DNA of 64,000 bases from Juglans regia (Eukaryota > Streptophyta > Magnoliopsida > Fagales > Juglandaceae): NCBI RefSeq assembly GCF_001411555.2, contig NC_049914.1:12576847-12640846 (forward strand), read 5' to 3'. The notes beneath the pieces are model-generated. The model was not told the origin of the DNA. It saw only the letters and a list, made by a program, of their open reading frames with translations, and did not search any database. Shown here in pieces: positions 23,266 to 34,605 of the stretch (position 1 is its first letter; each line of letters begins with the position of its first letter). Made by a program: the position numbers and the translations under genes.

Positions 23266-23741
23266 TAGAGGTTGGTCGGGCGAGTGGCAGCCCTGAGTCG
23301 GTTCATCGCCTGATCAACCAATCGGTGCCTACCCTTCTTCAAACTCCTAAGGAAGGCCTAAAATTGGGATGAGACTTGCGAAAAGGCCTTCACCGAGATC
23401 TAAAGTTATACCTGAGTCACCCCCCACTGCTAAGCTAGACGAGACCAGGTGAGACCTTGACTATGTACTTTATTAGTGTCCCCACACGTTGTATCGGTTG
23501 TACTAGTCCGAGAAACGGAAGAATGACAACAGCCCATCTACTACATGAGCCGAGTCTTTCGTGTTGATGAAGCAAGGTACTCCCAAAAGGAAATGCTGGT
23601 GTTCGCCCTAATTACTGTAGCTAGGAGATTAAGGCCATATTTTCAAGCCCACCCGATGAAAGTGCTCATCAACCTCCCCCTTAAGAAGGTGCTACAAAAA
23701 CCGGACACCTCAAGACGACTCGCCAAATGGGCAATCGAATC
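23266..23741 (+). pseudogene. Gypsy RT connection / RNase H, truncated
   Basis: Reads RLVGRVAALSRFIA, a TGA, STNRCLPFFKLLRKA, then several stops and a frame change near 23408. After that VRETEE, a stop and QQPIYYMSRVF lead into VDEARYSQKEMLVFALITVA and RRLAKWAIE. This is the RNase H-like part that follows RT in gypsy elements. Homology ends abruptly after WAIE at about 23741. Confidence 0.78.
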
Positions 23742-24095
23742 TTTCCGTTTCTCAAAATCTACTCTGTCCAAAAAGACTCTCCATTCACACGAATCTTTCC
23801 CCTTCTTATGCTCCTGTACCAACCTCTACTCCACTTTCTTTCCCAAATATTCCATGAGTTGGTTATCCCCTCCTGTTTAGTGCGGTTCATCACTGGAGGC
23901 TAGGGCTGAAAAAGAAAACAAAGAGAGAGGGAGAAATATGTCAATGTCCTCGTGTAAAAACTCTTTTCTTTTCTTTTTTTAAGTCATGCATCAAACTTTC
24001 CTTCTTTCTTTTTAATGTATTAAACTAGCATGTAACGCAATTTTGTTCCAAAATTGACTCAAATTTATGTTTATTTAATACATTATTGTCACTCT
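23742..24095. other. Foreign filler segment inside gypsy pol
   Basis: About 350 bp of T/C-rich sequence replace the end of RNase H and the start of integrase. CGAATCTTTCC occurs at the left edge (near 23738) and again near 23799. The source is not recognised. Deletion with filler DNA is the simplest reading. Confidence 0.45.
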
Positions 24096-25180
24096 ATCAA
24101 CGTGCTAGAAGAGATCCACGAAGAAATTTATGAAAGCCACTCAGGAGGATGGGCTTTAGTTGCAAGAATAACCTGGGCCAGATACTACTGGCCCCGTTCC
24201 TCAAAGATGTGGAGGAATTCGCCAAGAAATGCCTAATACGTTAGGAGCACGAACCGATTCCGCACTGCCCAGCAGAGGAGCTGACCTCAATCATGGCCCT
24301 GTGGCCTTTCGCCCAATGGGGCCTAGACCTGATTGGCTCATTTCTGGTAACAAGGGAAGGAGCCAAGTTTGTCATGGTTGTAGTCGACTACTTCACCAAG
24401 TGGGTCAAAGCGGAGGCACTCGCAAGCATCACCTCCTAAACCATCACGAAGTTCCTGTGGAACTTTATAGTCTGCCGATTCGGCATACCTCAGAGCCTTG
24501 TATCAGACAACAAGAGACAGTTTGACTACACCCACTACCGGGAATGGTGCATAGAGCTCAGGATTAAGGTAAAGTATTCCTACCCTCAAGCCAATGGGCA
24601 GGCTAAGGCAACCAACAAAACCCTCCTCTCCACCCTCAAGAAAATGATAGGGCGAACAAAGGCGCGTGGGCCGAAGAGCTCCCAAGCGTACTGTGGGCAT
24701 ACCGAACCATTGTCCGAACCCCCACCGGCGAGAAGCCGTTTGCCCTCACTTACAGGAGCAAAGCTGTAATTCCTGTAGAAGTCGGAATGCCCACATTCTG
24801 TATCCAACACTTCAACCTGGACATAAACAATGAAAGGCTAGCCAAGAATTTGGATGTCCTTGAGGAAAGAAGGGAGGAAGCATGATGCGAACGGCGAGTA
24901 ACAAGCGAAAGGCAAAGCAGTACTTCAACAAACTAGTCAAGCCACAATCCTTCAAGATAGGCAACGTGGTGTTGTGACAGACGGGAAAAACTACCCCAGA
25001 GGAAGGAAAGTTGGGGCCACGATGGGAAGGGCCTTATGCAGTCACCACAAGCAACCGACACGACTCTTATTGCCTTAAAGACAGCCAAGGACACGAGCTA
25101 CCCCACCTTTGGAATGCAAAACACTTTAAAAAGTACTATGTGTATAAGCGTAAGGCAGCAACTTGTGCAAACAATTATGA
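24096..25180 (+). pseudogene. Gypsy integrase
   Basis: Begins VLEEIHEEIYESHSGG and ITWARYYWP (the end of the zinc-binding H2C2 region). Then follows the core: ALWPFAQWGLDLIGSF, GAKFVMVVVDYFTKWVKAEA, FGIPQSLVSDN and YSYPQANGQAKATNKTLLST. The first two catalytic Asp residues remain (DLIG and SDN), but the third acidic residue, in the usual NGQVExTNK, reads AKATNK, so Glu is replaced by Lys. Frame changes follow near 24650. The C-terminal part reads QSFKIGNVVL and LGPRWEGPYAVT, the GPY/F motif. Confidence 0.85.
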
Positions 25181-25227
25181 ATGAATGACAACGTCAGGAT
25201 GTTTTTCTCAAATCTCCTATTGAAACA

Positions 25228-26480
25228 AAGTCGAGTCCCTACACTTGCAAGCAGACAGGTCTCTTGACTCACTACGAGGTAAGATTTCAAGTCTCATGAC
25301 TTGGAACCGACCTACTGAGGGGTAAGGGTCCAAGTCCCAGGATTGGGTCCCGACCCCCCATCCAACAAAGTCAAGTCCTTACACTCGCAAGAAGACGGGT
25401 CATTTGACTCAATAAAAGTAAAGTCTCTACACTCGCAAGAAGACGGGTCCCTTGACTCACTGCGGGGTAAGGTTCCAAGTCCCAGGACTCAGAACTGACC
25501 CCTCGTCTAACAAAGCCGAGTCTTTACACTGGCAAGAAGACGGGTCCCTTGACTCGATAAAAGTCGAGTCCTTACACTCATAAGAAGACAGGTCCATTGA
25601 CTTACTGAGGGGTAAGGTTCCAAGTCCCAGGACTTGAAACCGACCCCCCGTCCAACAAATTCAAGTCATTACACTAGCAAGAAGACGGGTCCCTCGACGC
25701 AATAAAAGTCAAGTCCTTACACTCGCAAGAAAATGGGTCCCTTAACTCAATAAAAGTCGAGTCCCTACACTAGCAAGAAGATGGGTCCATTGACTCGTTG
25801 TTGGGTAAGGCTCCACGTCCCATGACTCAAAACCGACCCTCCGTCCAACAAAGTCGAGTCCTTACACTCGCAAGAAGACGAGTCCCTTGACTCGCAGAGG
25901 GGTAAGCGTCCAAGTCCCAGGATTGGGTCCTGACCCCCTATCCAACAAAGTTGAGTCCTTAGACTAGCAAGAATACGGGTCTCTTGACTCGATAAAAGTC
26001 GAGTCCTTATACTCGCAAGAAGACGGGTCCCTTGACTCGATAAAAGTCGAGTCCTTATACTCACAAGAAGACAGGTCCCTTGACTCGTTGCAAGATAAGG
26101 TTCCAAGTCCCAAGACTTGGAACCGACTCTCAATCCAACAAAGTCAAGTCCTTACACTCGCAGGAAGATGGGTCCCTTGACTCGATAAAAGTCAACTCCT
26201 TACACTCGCAAGAAGACGGATCCCTTGACTTGCTGCGAGGTAAGGTTCCAAGTCTCAGGACTCGGAACCGACCCTCCGTCCAACAAAGTTGAGTCCTTAC
26301 ACTCGCAAGACGACGAGTCCTATGACTCGTTGTGGGGTAAAGGTCCAAGTCCCAGGATTGGGTCCCGACCCCTCATCCAACAAAGCCGAGTCCTTACACT
26401 TGCAAGAAGACGAGCCCCTTGACTCGCTGCGGGGTATAGCCCCAAGTCTCAGAATTTGGTCCCAACCCCCCGTCCAACAA
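25228..26480 (+). repeat. 48-bp minisatellite in the gypsy 3' region
   Basis: Sixteen copies of module A (core CTTACACTCGCAAGAAGACG) are seen near 25234, 25378, 25424, 25524, 25571, 25669, 25716, 25764, 25860, 25957, 26005, 26054, 26150, 26200, 26297 and 26394. Gaps between them are close to 48, 97 or 144 bp, all multiples of 48. The longer gaps hold module B (GGTTCCAAGTCCCAGGACT and GACCCCCCGTCCAAC), also about 48 bp. A-A junctions read GACTCGATAAAAGTCGAGTC, a 7-bp inverted repeat with a 6-nt loop. Open frames here are by-products of the repeat. Confidence 0.85.
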
Positions 26481-26614
26481 AGTAAGGTCTCGAGCCCCGG
26501 GACCTGGCCTCAAGCCCTCACTGAAACCAGGCAAAAAAAATGGAAAAGAGAAGACGGAAAACAAAAGAACACAACAGTTGCCAGAAACAAGCTTTTCATT
26601 CAATTCGTCAAAGC

Positions 26615-29575
26615 TTACAAGTTACAAGGTGCAATGCCAAAAAGAAAAAGGGGTGGAGGCCCGAGCCTATCATTGGGAAGAAGGAGGCGAGGAGCGCCTG
26701 GAGGGAAGGGAGGATACTCGGGCTTTCCAAAATTCTTGACAAAATCTTGCTCCTCAGGGTCGGGAGGGAGGAATGCCAAAGACAAGGTATGCAAGTCCAA
26801 CTCGGGATGCCGCAACAGGTGTTGGTGCATCCTCTTGAGGTCACCACTGTAGCCATATGACCATACCGCGTCTCGGATAGCGTTGGCGTTCACAATCCGT
26901 GATCAGACTCCTAAAAAAACTTGGAAACGTCACCCAGACGAGACTTCAAGTTGGCAATCTCCATGTTGTGGGACAGGAGGTTGATGTTCTTCTGGACCCC
27001 CAATTGCAAGAGCTCAACAATGCTTGCCTTCGCCAACCGAAGTTGTTCCCTCAAGCATTGGGCCTCCTGAAAGTGCCCGAAGTTCTCGAATAATAGCCTC
27101 GAACGCTGCCCAACTACTAGCGCCCGACCCCGTCAGGATTCCTCCATCTCCTTACGTGCGGACTCCATCACCTCCCTGGACTTCTGCAATTCCTCCCAAA
27201 CCGACTCCAATTGCTCTCGAGCGGTCCTCAGCTCTACTTTCCCAATGACCAAGCTCCGCTCAGAAGCAACGTGAGCCTCTTCGAGATGCTTCCTCTCTGA
27301 TGTCAAATAAAAAAAAGTCCTGGTCAGCATTGCGCAAAAGGTTCTTAAGCGTCTTCTTCTTCTCTTTGCACCACGCGACGATCGTTTCTAGATGGTGGTT
27401 TTGTTCCTTCATGAATGCCACCTCATTGATCAGTTCCTTCCACTTGGTCTTTAGGTCCTTTATCCTTCAAGCTGCTTGCTTTAACTTGAAATATCCAAAG
27501 CGCCTTGAGGAACCGAGCTCCCGGTTAGCCTCCTCCAACTCTCCCAATTCCTCCCCGATCGTCGTGGCCAATTGGTCCGCGGCATACAAAAATAAAATAA
27601 AAAGGAAGTGAGAAAAGGATTTTTGTGAATAATAATGTAAGCGAGAAAGAAACAAGGCTAGCGGAAAGGGATGAGCATACCTAGGCGAACAGGGGTCTCA
27701 ACATCTGGCCTACGCGCTTGGAAGTATCGGACCAAGTCTTGTCCAGAGCCGAGGCTAGGGACTGTGTCGGCTCTGCCCTGGAGGAAGATGAGGGATCGGC
27801 AACTGCCAGCTGCCAAGAAAAATTGGGAAGGGACCCCCAGGTCTGTTGCATGCCCGGGCGCCACGGGAGTTGAAGCTTGAGAATTGTCGTCGTCACGATA
27901 GGGGGAGGATCCTCAACCAAGCTCTGAGCTGCAGTAAGAGGAGCTTCGGGAGTCAACCCCTCACCTTCCTCACCTTCTCTATCCACTTCTTCTCTGTCTT
28001 CTTCTTCTTCATCTTGAAAGAAGAATTTTGCCTGCGTCCCTTCTGAGCTTGTGGCTCAGGAAGGGCTTGGCTCTGCCTCCCGCAACCCAGGCTCTAGGGT
28101 CAAGTCGCCTTCATCGCCCAGAGTGTCTTTGTGAGTTGAGGCTCATGAGGGGCTTGGCATGGGGGTCGTCTCGCTGTCTCCATAAGTTGAGGCTCGAGAA
28201 GGGCTCGACTCCTCCTCCTAAGACCCAGGCTCCAGGGTCATCTCGCCTGGCTCACCCTCGGCATCTCTTTGAGTTGAGTCTCAAGAAGGGGGCTGCTCTG
28301 CAACACGGGGCCCGGGCAATGAACCTGCCTATGGAACCCTGCTAACAGTCAACTCCTAAAGAGTATCCTCAAAAGAAGTGAAGGGCTCGAATGAGCTAGA
28401 CTTGTGAGAGAAGGGGTGCCTTAGAGAAGCGAAAAACGCCACCTGAAGATCACAAGCTTCCAATTCTTCTGCCAAAGGAAGCAACGGGTCCTGGAAAGGT
28501 TTAGTGGTTCAAGAACTGATTGAAGCAAAAGGACCGACAGCAAGGCCAGAATCGCTAGGAAATGACATCGTTGTCCCCCATATCGAGGGAACCGAAATCT
28601 CCGCACGCACGGACTCCTGGACCTGAGGCATTTGGGAATGGCTTCCAGATTCCCCGACCAGACCACCGGAAGGGGTAGAGCCCCCGGCATCACCACTTTG
28701 TGGGGGAGAATCGATGTGCACCTTCAATCGCTTAGCCTAATGGCTAGAAAGACGTGAGGCGTGTTTTAGGTGAGAGGGCCGGGTTTCAAAAGGCGGAATG
28801 CTACCCAAGAGATTTATTCCGATGGCGTACAAACGGTTGGGCGTGGTTAAGTAGTCACTGATGTTCTCGTCAGAAAGGATCAGATCAGTCTTCGACTCGT
28901 TCGAGTGGGCCCACACCCAAGTTGTGACCAACTCGTACCACCCCTCTTCCCTTCGATGGAGAGTAAGCTCCAGGCTCTCCGCAGACAGGGGGTACCCCCA
29001 ACTCGCCTGAATGGGGAACTCTTTGTGGGTGGCTTCCCTTCAAGATATTCCCAGTTCGGGCCGGACACGAAGAAGAACTTGCGGGACCATTCCTTTATGC
29101 TCGAGAAACGGTTCTCGAGCAAAGCGATCTTTTGGCCTGAAGACCGGGCCTAGAAGCTAACAACGTTACCCAGTAGGTAGACAAGCCGATATGCGTAAAA
29201 GAAATCCTAAGGCATCAAGTCTGGATATTCTTTGGAGGTCTTGCTCAGTACCATTCGGTAGATGATACAACTGGAAGTCAGGAGACGCCACGCGTTAGGG
29301 TGGAGCTACGACGGGGCTAGGCCGAGGTAATTTAAAACTTCTCGAATCGGGCTACAGAACGGGAGGCGAAGACCATTGACAAACATTAACTGGAAGAGAG
29401 CCACCCTCGTTGCGGTGTTGTCAGGGTTCACTGCATGCTCGCCTCGAGGCATCTCCAGAACCACAGAAGGGCGAATCCTATACTTAGAGCGGAATGCTCT
29501 GAGGTCAGCTCCGGAGACAGTGGAAACCCAGTGTTTCCCCCTAAACTATGGAGGAACGACATCAATAGGTGCCAT
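26615..29575 (-). pseudogene. Antisense reading unit of the gypsy element (Transposase_28-type)
   Basis: On the minus strand an ATG at 29575 begins a broken frame with ADLRAFRSKYRIRPS, VALFQLMFVNGLRLPFCSPI, REVLNYLGLAPS, LHPNAWRLL and later KEWSRKFFFVSGPNWEY. This is the PF04195 'putative gypsy type transposon' domain of plants. After it come acidic and Ser/Pro-rich parts, then coiled-coil-like segments (VASERSLVIGKVELRTAREQ near 27250; EELGELEEANRELGSSRR near 27540). The C end is open at 26893-26615 (MHQHLLRHPELDLHTLSLAF). Stops interrupt it at several points. Function is unknown. Antisense genes at this place are known from some Tat-group elements such as Grande. Confidence 0.72.
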
Positions 29576-30157
29576 CGTAGGGATGGGAAGCTGCGGGAAA
29601 ATGGTGACTGAAGAAGATGAAGGAAGGTGAGCATGATGGTTGGGGAGAAAATAGGAGAAATGGATAAGGAAGAAATGGCTGGGAAAATGGAGAAAGAAAG
29701 AACAGTCGAAGAGGGAACTGTCGAAGAAGAAGTGGAGAAGGAAGAAAAAAGAGGAGGAGCACTTTAAATAGGGAAAGGAAGCTGTAAGGGGCTCGGGAAA
29801 TGAAGCGGCACTAAGGGAAGTGACGTCAGCAAATGCCACGCGGCACCAACAACCGAAACGGCGGCAACCGTCGAGACAGAAGAGAGGGTAGCATAGACCA
29901 ATAAGGTCCCAGGGTGAGGAAAAGGACAGCTAGAACGTCTAATCAACCTTCGAGAAATAGTACGATCATAGGAAACAAGGAGATGAATTTATTGACAAGC
30001 AAGTGGCCTCAGAAAGTCACATCGACAGAAGCTGAATCGGCAGAAACTGAAGGGGAGGTATCGAGAAACTTGAAGCGACAAAAACTGAATGGGCGGAGCC
30101 TTGATGGAGGAGTTACGAATTCCCACCCCGTGACCGTGATAAGAATTCGCGAGGTAC

Positions 30158-30912
30158 TGTGAGGGAAGGCCCATCCCAGAAGGGCCCAAACCCAATAAGG
30201 CCGGGATATGGAACTCCAGGCCCAAGGGAGGAAGCTAGAGACCCCGGGCCCGCAAATAGGGTAACGAGCACAAACCAACCCAAGATGGCCTGTCGACACC
30301 AAAGCTCAGAGGTGCCAAGAAGAACGTCCCGAGACTCAGAAAATTGCCGAACCCTATCACAAAGCACCAGACAAGACGCCCAATTGCACACAGACGGCGG
30401 CACGTACCAGATCACAAATAGACCCAAGGCAGGCTGCGATCAATGCCTGTGTCAGGAGACCCAGTGCGCAACGGCACACCCCACGTACGAAGGATGGCTC
30501 GCCCGTGATCTAACACACTGTCATGGCAGAGAGGTGGCTACAGGACAGACCTAGCACGACTAACACGGCATGATCTCCTGCTAGGTCATGGACTGACAGA
30601 CTGACATGCTGGGAAGACAAGAAAATGAGTGGTAGCAGGTCCTACACCTGACACACCACGATCTCCCTCAACAGTGGAACTCGAACCTGGTATAAATAGG
30701 AGAGATCCCTTCTACGGGAGGCTCGCTCTCACACTCTTTATGATAACCCTATTGTTCTTCTGTATTTTTTAGCTTTCTTCATTGAACTATCCACTGACTT
30801 AGGCATCGGAGTGACCCCAGGTATCACTGGAGCCTCTTCTTCCTCTTTGTTGCAGGTGACGTGGAACTTGGACATCACGATACTGCTTGGGTTGCAAAAC
30901 ACAACATCAACA
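30158..30912 (+). repeat. 3' LTR of the gypsy element
   Basis: 755 bp, TG...CA, with GTATAAATAGGAGAG at about 30690. It aligns with the 5' LTR over its whole length. A clear polypurine tract is not visible just before it. Confidence 0.88.
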
Positions 30913-31544
30913 CTCTCTTCCCTCAATTTTCTCTCTTTTCCATTCCCTTGGCTCTCGAGCCTTCCATTTTCTCTTAATTTCTCTATTCCATTTCTTGGTT
31001 TTGCCACTTTGTTTTTCGTCGTCTAGAGTTTGATTCTATCAAAGGCTCTCTGTTTCGGCTTGGCTCTTCCCCATTCGATAGCTACAACTTTTGGTTTTGG
31101 TTTCCTTTGCACGGCTGAATACTCAGAGGCGTGGTAATGAATTTTACTTCACACGGTAATATTTTTACTTATCCTCTTAAAGTAATCTATTTCAATCCCA
31201 AGCTATTGTAATGATTTCCACATTTTTACTTATTGGTTTTTTTGCTCTAGAGTGCCTCTCTGTCCCAGGGTTCTCATTTCATTTTTTTGATGCTTGTCAT
31301 AAAGTTCTTTGTTTCTTTGCAATTCTCATTTGTTGGTCCGATTACGATTTTAAAGTATTAGAAGTATTTTCCTTCAGTTCTAGTTAGTTTAGTTGTGAAC
31401 CAAGTTATGTTAGTTCACTTACTTAGTTTTCAAATTATTTTTTCCCTCCTCTTTTTGGCTTATATATAAGAGCACATATGTACTTTGATTTAAAGTTAAT
31501 ACAATTTTACAGAACTTGCAAACCCCTTAGTTCAAAACTTATCA
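30913..31544 (+). repeat. Right part of a Ty1-copia 5' LTR and leader
   Basis: TATATATAAG at 31461 fits an LTR promoter, and a CA end at 31543-31544 abuts the primer binding site. The left limit of the LTR is not seen. The gypsy element is inserted at 30913, so part of it may lie left of 19511. Confidence 0.5.
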
Positions 31545-31554
31545 TGGTATCGGA
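31545..31554 (+). promoter_or_regulatory. Copia primer binding site (initiator Met tRNA)
   Basis: TGGTATCGGA matches 9 of the 10 first bases of the usual plant copia site TGGTATCAGA, complementary to the 3' end of initiator methionine tRNA. Confidence 0.7.
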
Positions 31555-31575
31555 AGAATCTTTTCCCGCATAAAT

Positions 31576-32650
31576 ATGACTTCTCCTAGTTCATTTGTTT
31601 CCTCTTCTTCTCTTCCTACAGATTCTTCTTATCTATATTACCTTCACCATGGTGATAGTCCAAGCACAATGCTTGTTACTCAACTCCTTACAGGTGACAA
31701 TTACAACACATGGCGTCGTTCCATGCTCATTGCAATGACTGCCAGGAATAAAGTCTGCTTCATCGATGGCTCTGTTCCATCTCCTCTAGAAACTTCTCCA
31801 TCGTTTCAATCATGGACTCGATGCAACAATATGGTGCTTTCTAGGTTACTTAATTCTCTTTCTAAAGAGATTGCTATTAGTCATCTATGTCGATTTTGCC
31901 ATGGAGATGTGGTCTGATCTTAAAGAGTGGTTTTCTCAAGTCAATGGTCCTCAAGTTTTCCAATTACAAAAGTCCATTGCATCTCTTACACAAGATGACC
32001 TTTCTATCAGTGCGTATTTTACTCAGATGAAAGGCCTTTGGGATGAATTGAAGAATTATTGGCCTCTACCTGTTTGTTCTTGTGGCGGTTTACGTTCCTT
32101 TCTGGCTATGCATCAACAAGAGTATGTTTTACGTTTTCTGATGGGATTAAATGATTCCTATTCACATGTTAGAGGTCAGATCCTTCTCATTGATCCTTTG
32201 CCTCCTATCAACAAGGTTTTTTCTCTGGTCCTTCAAGAGGAACGACAGCATGACATTGGATCTGGTTTGGTTTCAAGCATACCATATGCTGCCTTTTCTT
32301 CCTCTGCCAAACCTATTCATATGGCAAAACCTTCCACTCACAGACCTATTTGGTCTCCTTGTTCCTTTCCAGGGCACACTGTGGAGAAATGTTTTAAGTT
32401 GTATGGATATCCTCTTGGATATCGATCCAAAGGCAGATCCTCCAATTCTACATCCAACTCTCTACCTCCTATCCATTCTGCTCATCATGTTGCAAATTCT
32501 ACATCCAATCCCTCAATGCCTCTTACTCCACAGCAATGTCAACAACTTTTGGCACTCCTTCATCCTGAATCCTCAACTCCTTCACCACAAACAACAAATC
32601 TGGTAACATCTCCACTTGATCAACTTTCTAGTAAGTGTTCCTTCTCTTCT
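31576..32650 (+). pseudogene. Ty1-copia gag
   Basis: Starts MTSPSSFVSSSSLPTDSSY and reads VTQLLTGDNYNTWRRSMLIA, the copia gag N-terminal motif (PF14244 type). A one-base change near 31890 shifts the frame to the long open stretch at 31871-32908 (MWSDLKEWFSQVNGPQVFQL, FTQMKGLWDELKNYW). The zinc knuckle reads WSPCSFPGHTVEKC, with Trp in place of its first Cys, so zinc binding would be lost. The product would form the particle of the element. Confidence 0.85.
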
Positions 32651-32689
32651 CCACGTTCTGTTTTTTCTCTCAACAAAGCACATCTTACT

Positions 32690-34605
32690 CCATTCTTCAT
32701 GATGAATGGATCATTGATACTGGTGCCACAGACCACATGGTTTATTCTATTTCTCTCTTCAAATCCTTTCAACCTATACATAACTCATTTGTCAAATGGC
32801 ATTTCTGCACCAGTTACACATGTTAGATCTATTCATTTATTCCTCGGCTTGTTTTACACAATGTGTTTGTATCCCTTCCTTTCATTTCAATGTTCTCTTT
32901 GTAAGTAAACTTACTAAGTCTTCTTCTTGTTGTATAACCTTTCTTCATGATACTTGCTTCATACAGGACCTCATCCATTGGAGAATGATTGGGAAGTGGA
33001 AAGCCAAATAAGGACTCTACATGTTGCAACAACCAGATTCACCTGTGAATTGCTCAAAATATTTGTCTTCCAATTATGTTTTTGCTTTACAATCTAGTCA
33101 TCTTACTTTTGAAATTTGGCATAAGAGATTAGGACATCCCTCTCTTTCTAGAATGTAAATGATGTCTTCAATTGTTCCTAATATTTCTGTTAATAATTCC
33201 ACAACTTGTGATGTTTGTCCCCTTGCTAAACACAAGAGGTTACCTTTTCCTTCACATAGTCAGCATTAATCTACTTGTTCATTTGAGCTCATACATTGTA
33301 ATATTTGGAAACCATTTCAATCCCATTCCTTGGATGGTTTCAAATATTTTTTTACCAAAGTAGATGACTTTTCTCGCAACACTTGGGTTTATTTGTTAAA
33401 ATCTAAATCTGATGCTCGGGTCTTGTTACAACATTTTGTTGCTATGGTTGCAACTTAGTTCAATTCTAAAATAAAATTCATTCGAACTGATAATGGTAGT
33501 AAATTTTCCATGCATAATTTCTTCTCTAGTAAAGGTATAACTCACCAACTTTCTTGTGTAGCTACTCCTCAACAGAATTCAATGGTTGAGAGGAAGCACC
33601 AACACATTTTAAATGTTGCTCGTTCTATTCTTTTTCAATCCAATCTTCCTTTACATTTCTAGTCAGACTCCATCCTTACTGATGTGTACTTAATCAACAG
33701 ACTTCCTCCCCCTTTGTTGAACAATAAAAATCCCTATTAGCTACTCTTTAATAAACTTCCTTCTTATGCTCATCTGAAAGTATTTGGATCCCTTTGTTAT
33801 GCTTCTACATTAGCTCATAACATGTCTAAATTTGATCCTCGAGCTCAAAGATGGATATTTCTTGGTTATCCCCTTGCTATTAAAGGTTACAAATTGTATG
33901 ATCTTTGATGATCATACAGTTTTCATTTCCCGAGATGTTGTGTTCCATGAACACATTTTTCCTTTCCAATATTTATCTCACAATATTAATTTTGTTCAGC
34001 CTCCTGTTTTTATTATCCTTCCTCAACCCATTTCTGATCAATCTCATTTTCATGTTCCTTTCTCTAACTCTTCCCCACCTGCTTCTACTCAACATACACA
34101 TATTCCTTCAGACCAACCTGACCCTTCCTCTATTTCACATGTTCCTCCTCTTAGAAGATCTTCTCGAGCTCACAGGCCACTTGGGTATTTGCATGATTTT
34201 CATTGTTATTTGGCATTTTTGAAGGCTTGCTCTTATTCATCTTCCAATGAGATTTCTGGTTCTATTTCAGGTAATCTTTATCCTCTTTCTAGCTCTCTTT
34301 CATATTCACATTTTCATCCAAACACAAGGCCTTTGTCATAGCTCTTTCTACTATTTTTTAGCCTAAATTTTTCCATCAAGCTATTAAAATTCCTCATTGG
34401 AGAACTGCCATGACTGAAGAAATCACAGCCTTAGAAACTAACAAAACATAGACTTTAACTACTCTTCCCCTTGGAAAGAGTATAATTGGCTGCAAATGGG
34501 TCTATAAAGTGAAGCTTAGGTCTGATGGAACACTTGAGAGCTATAAGGCTAGATTACTTGCTAAGGGGTTTACACAACAAGAGGGTGTTGATTATTTTGA
34601 AAGAT
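32690..34605 (+). pseudogene. Ty1-copia protease, integrase and truncated reverse transcriptase
   Basis: In several frames: WIIDTGATDHM (aspartic protease active site, near 32710), FEIWHKRLGHPSLSRM (GAG-pre-integrase, near 33115), TWVYLLKSKSDARVLLQHF and [10 protein letters not shown] (integrase core, near 33385-33510), [18 protein letters not shown] and [13 protein letters not shown]. The RT start is WRTAMTEEITALE, then GCKWVYKVKLRSDGTLESYK and ARLLAKGFTQQEGVDYFE. The match stops at about 34605, before the RT active site and RNase H. No 3' LTR was found. Stops and frameshifts throughout. Confidence 0.87.

Larger units (their letters stand above)
19511..30912 (+). mobile_element. Ty3-gypsy (Tat-type) LTR retrotransposon, complete but dead
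   Basis: An 11.4-kb element bounded by two related LTRs that begin TGTGAGGGA and end ATCAACA. Flanks are CTCTA before 19511 and CTCTC after 30912, an imperfect 5-bp target duplication. Internal order is gag, protease, reverse transcriptase, RNase H part, a replaced segment, integrase, a 48-bp minisatellite, an antisense reading unit, then the 3' LTR. Pol domains in gypsy order, a long 3' region with tandem repeats and an antisense gene fit the Tat group. It is non-autonomous now, with more than fifteen in-frame stops. Confidence 0.9.

Noticed and set aside
25228..26480. Regularly spaced repeats resembling a CRISPR array
   Set aside because: Plant nuclear context within an LTR retrotransposon, the spacers are themselves repeats, and there are no cas genes.
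26080..26852. Long plus-strand frames over the minisatellite (up to 187 codons)
   Set aside because: They arise because the 48-bp repeat length is a multiple of three; the content is repetitive and continues into the antisense gene region.
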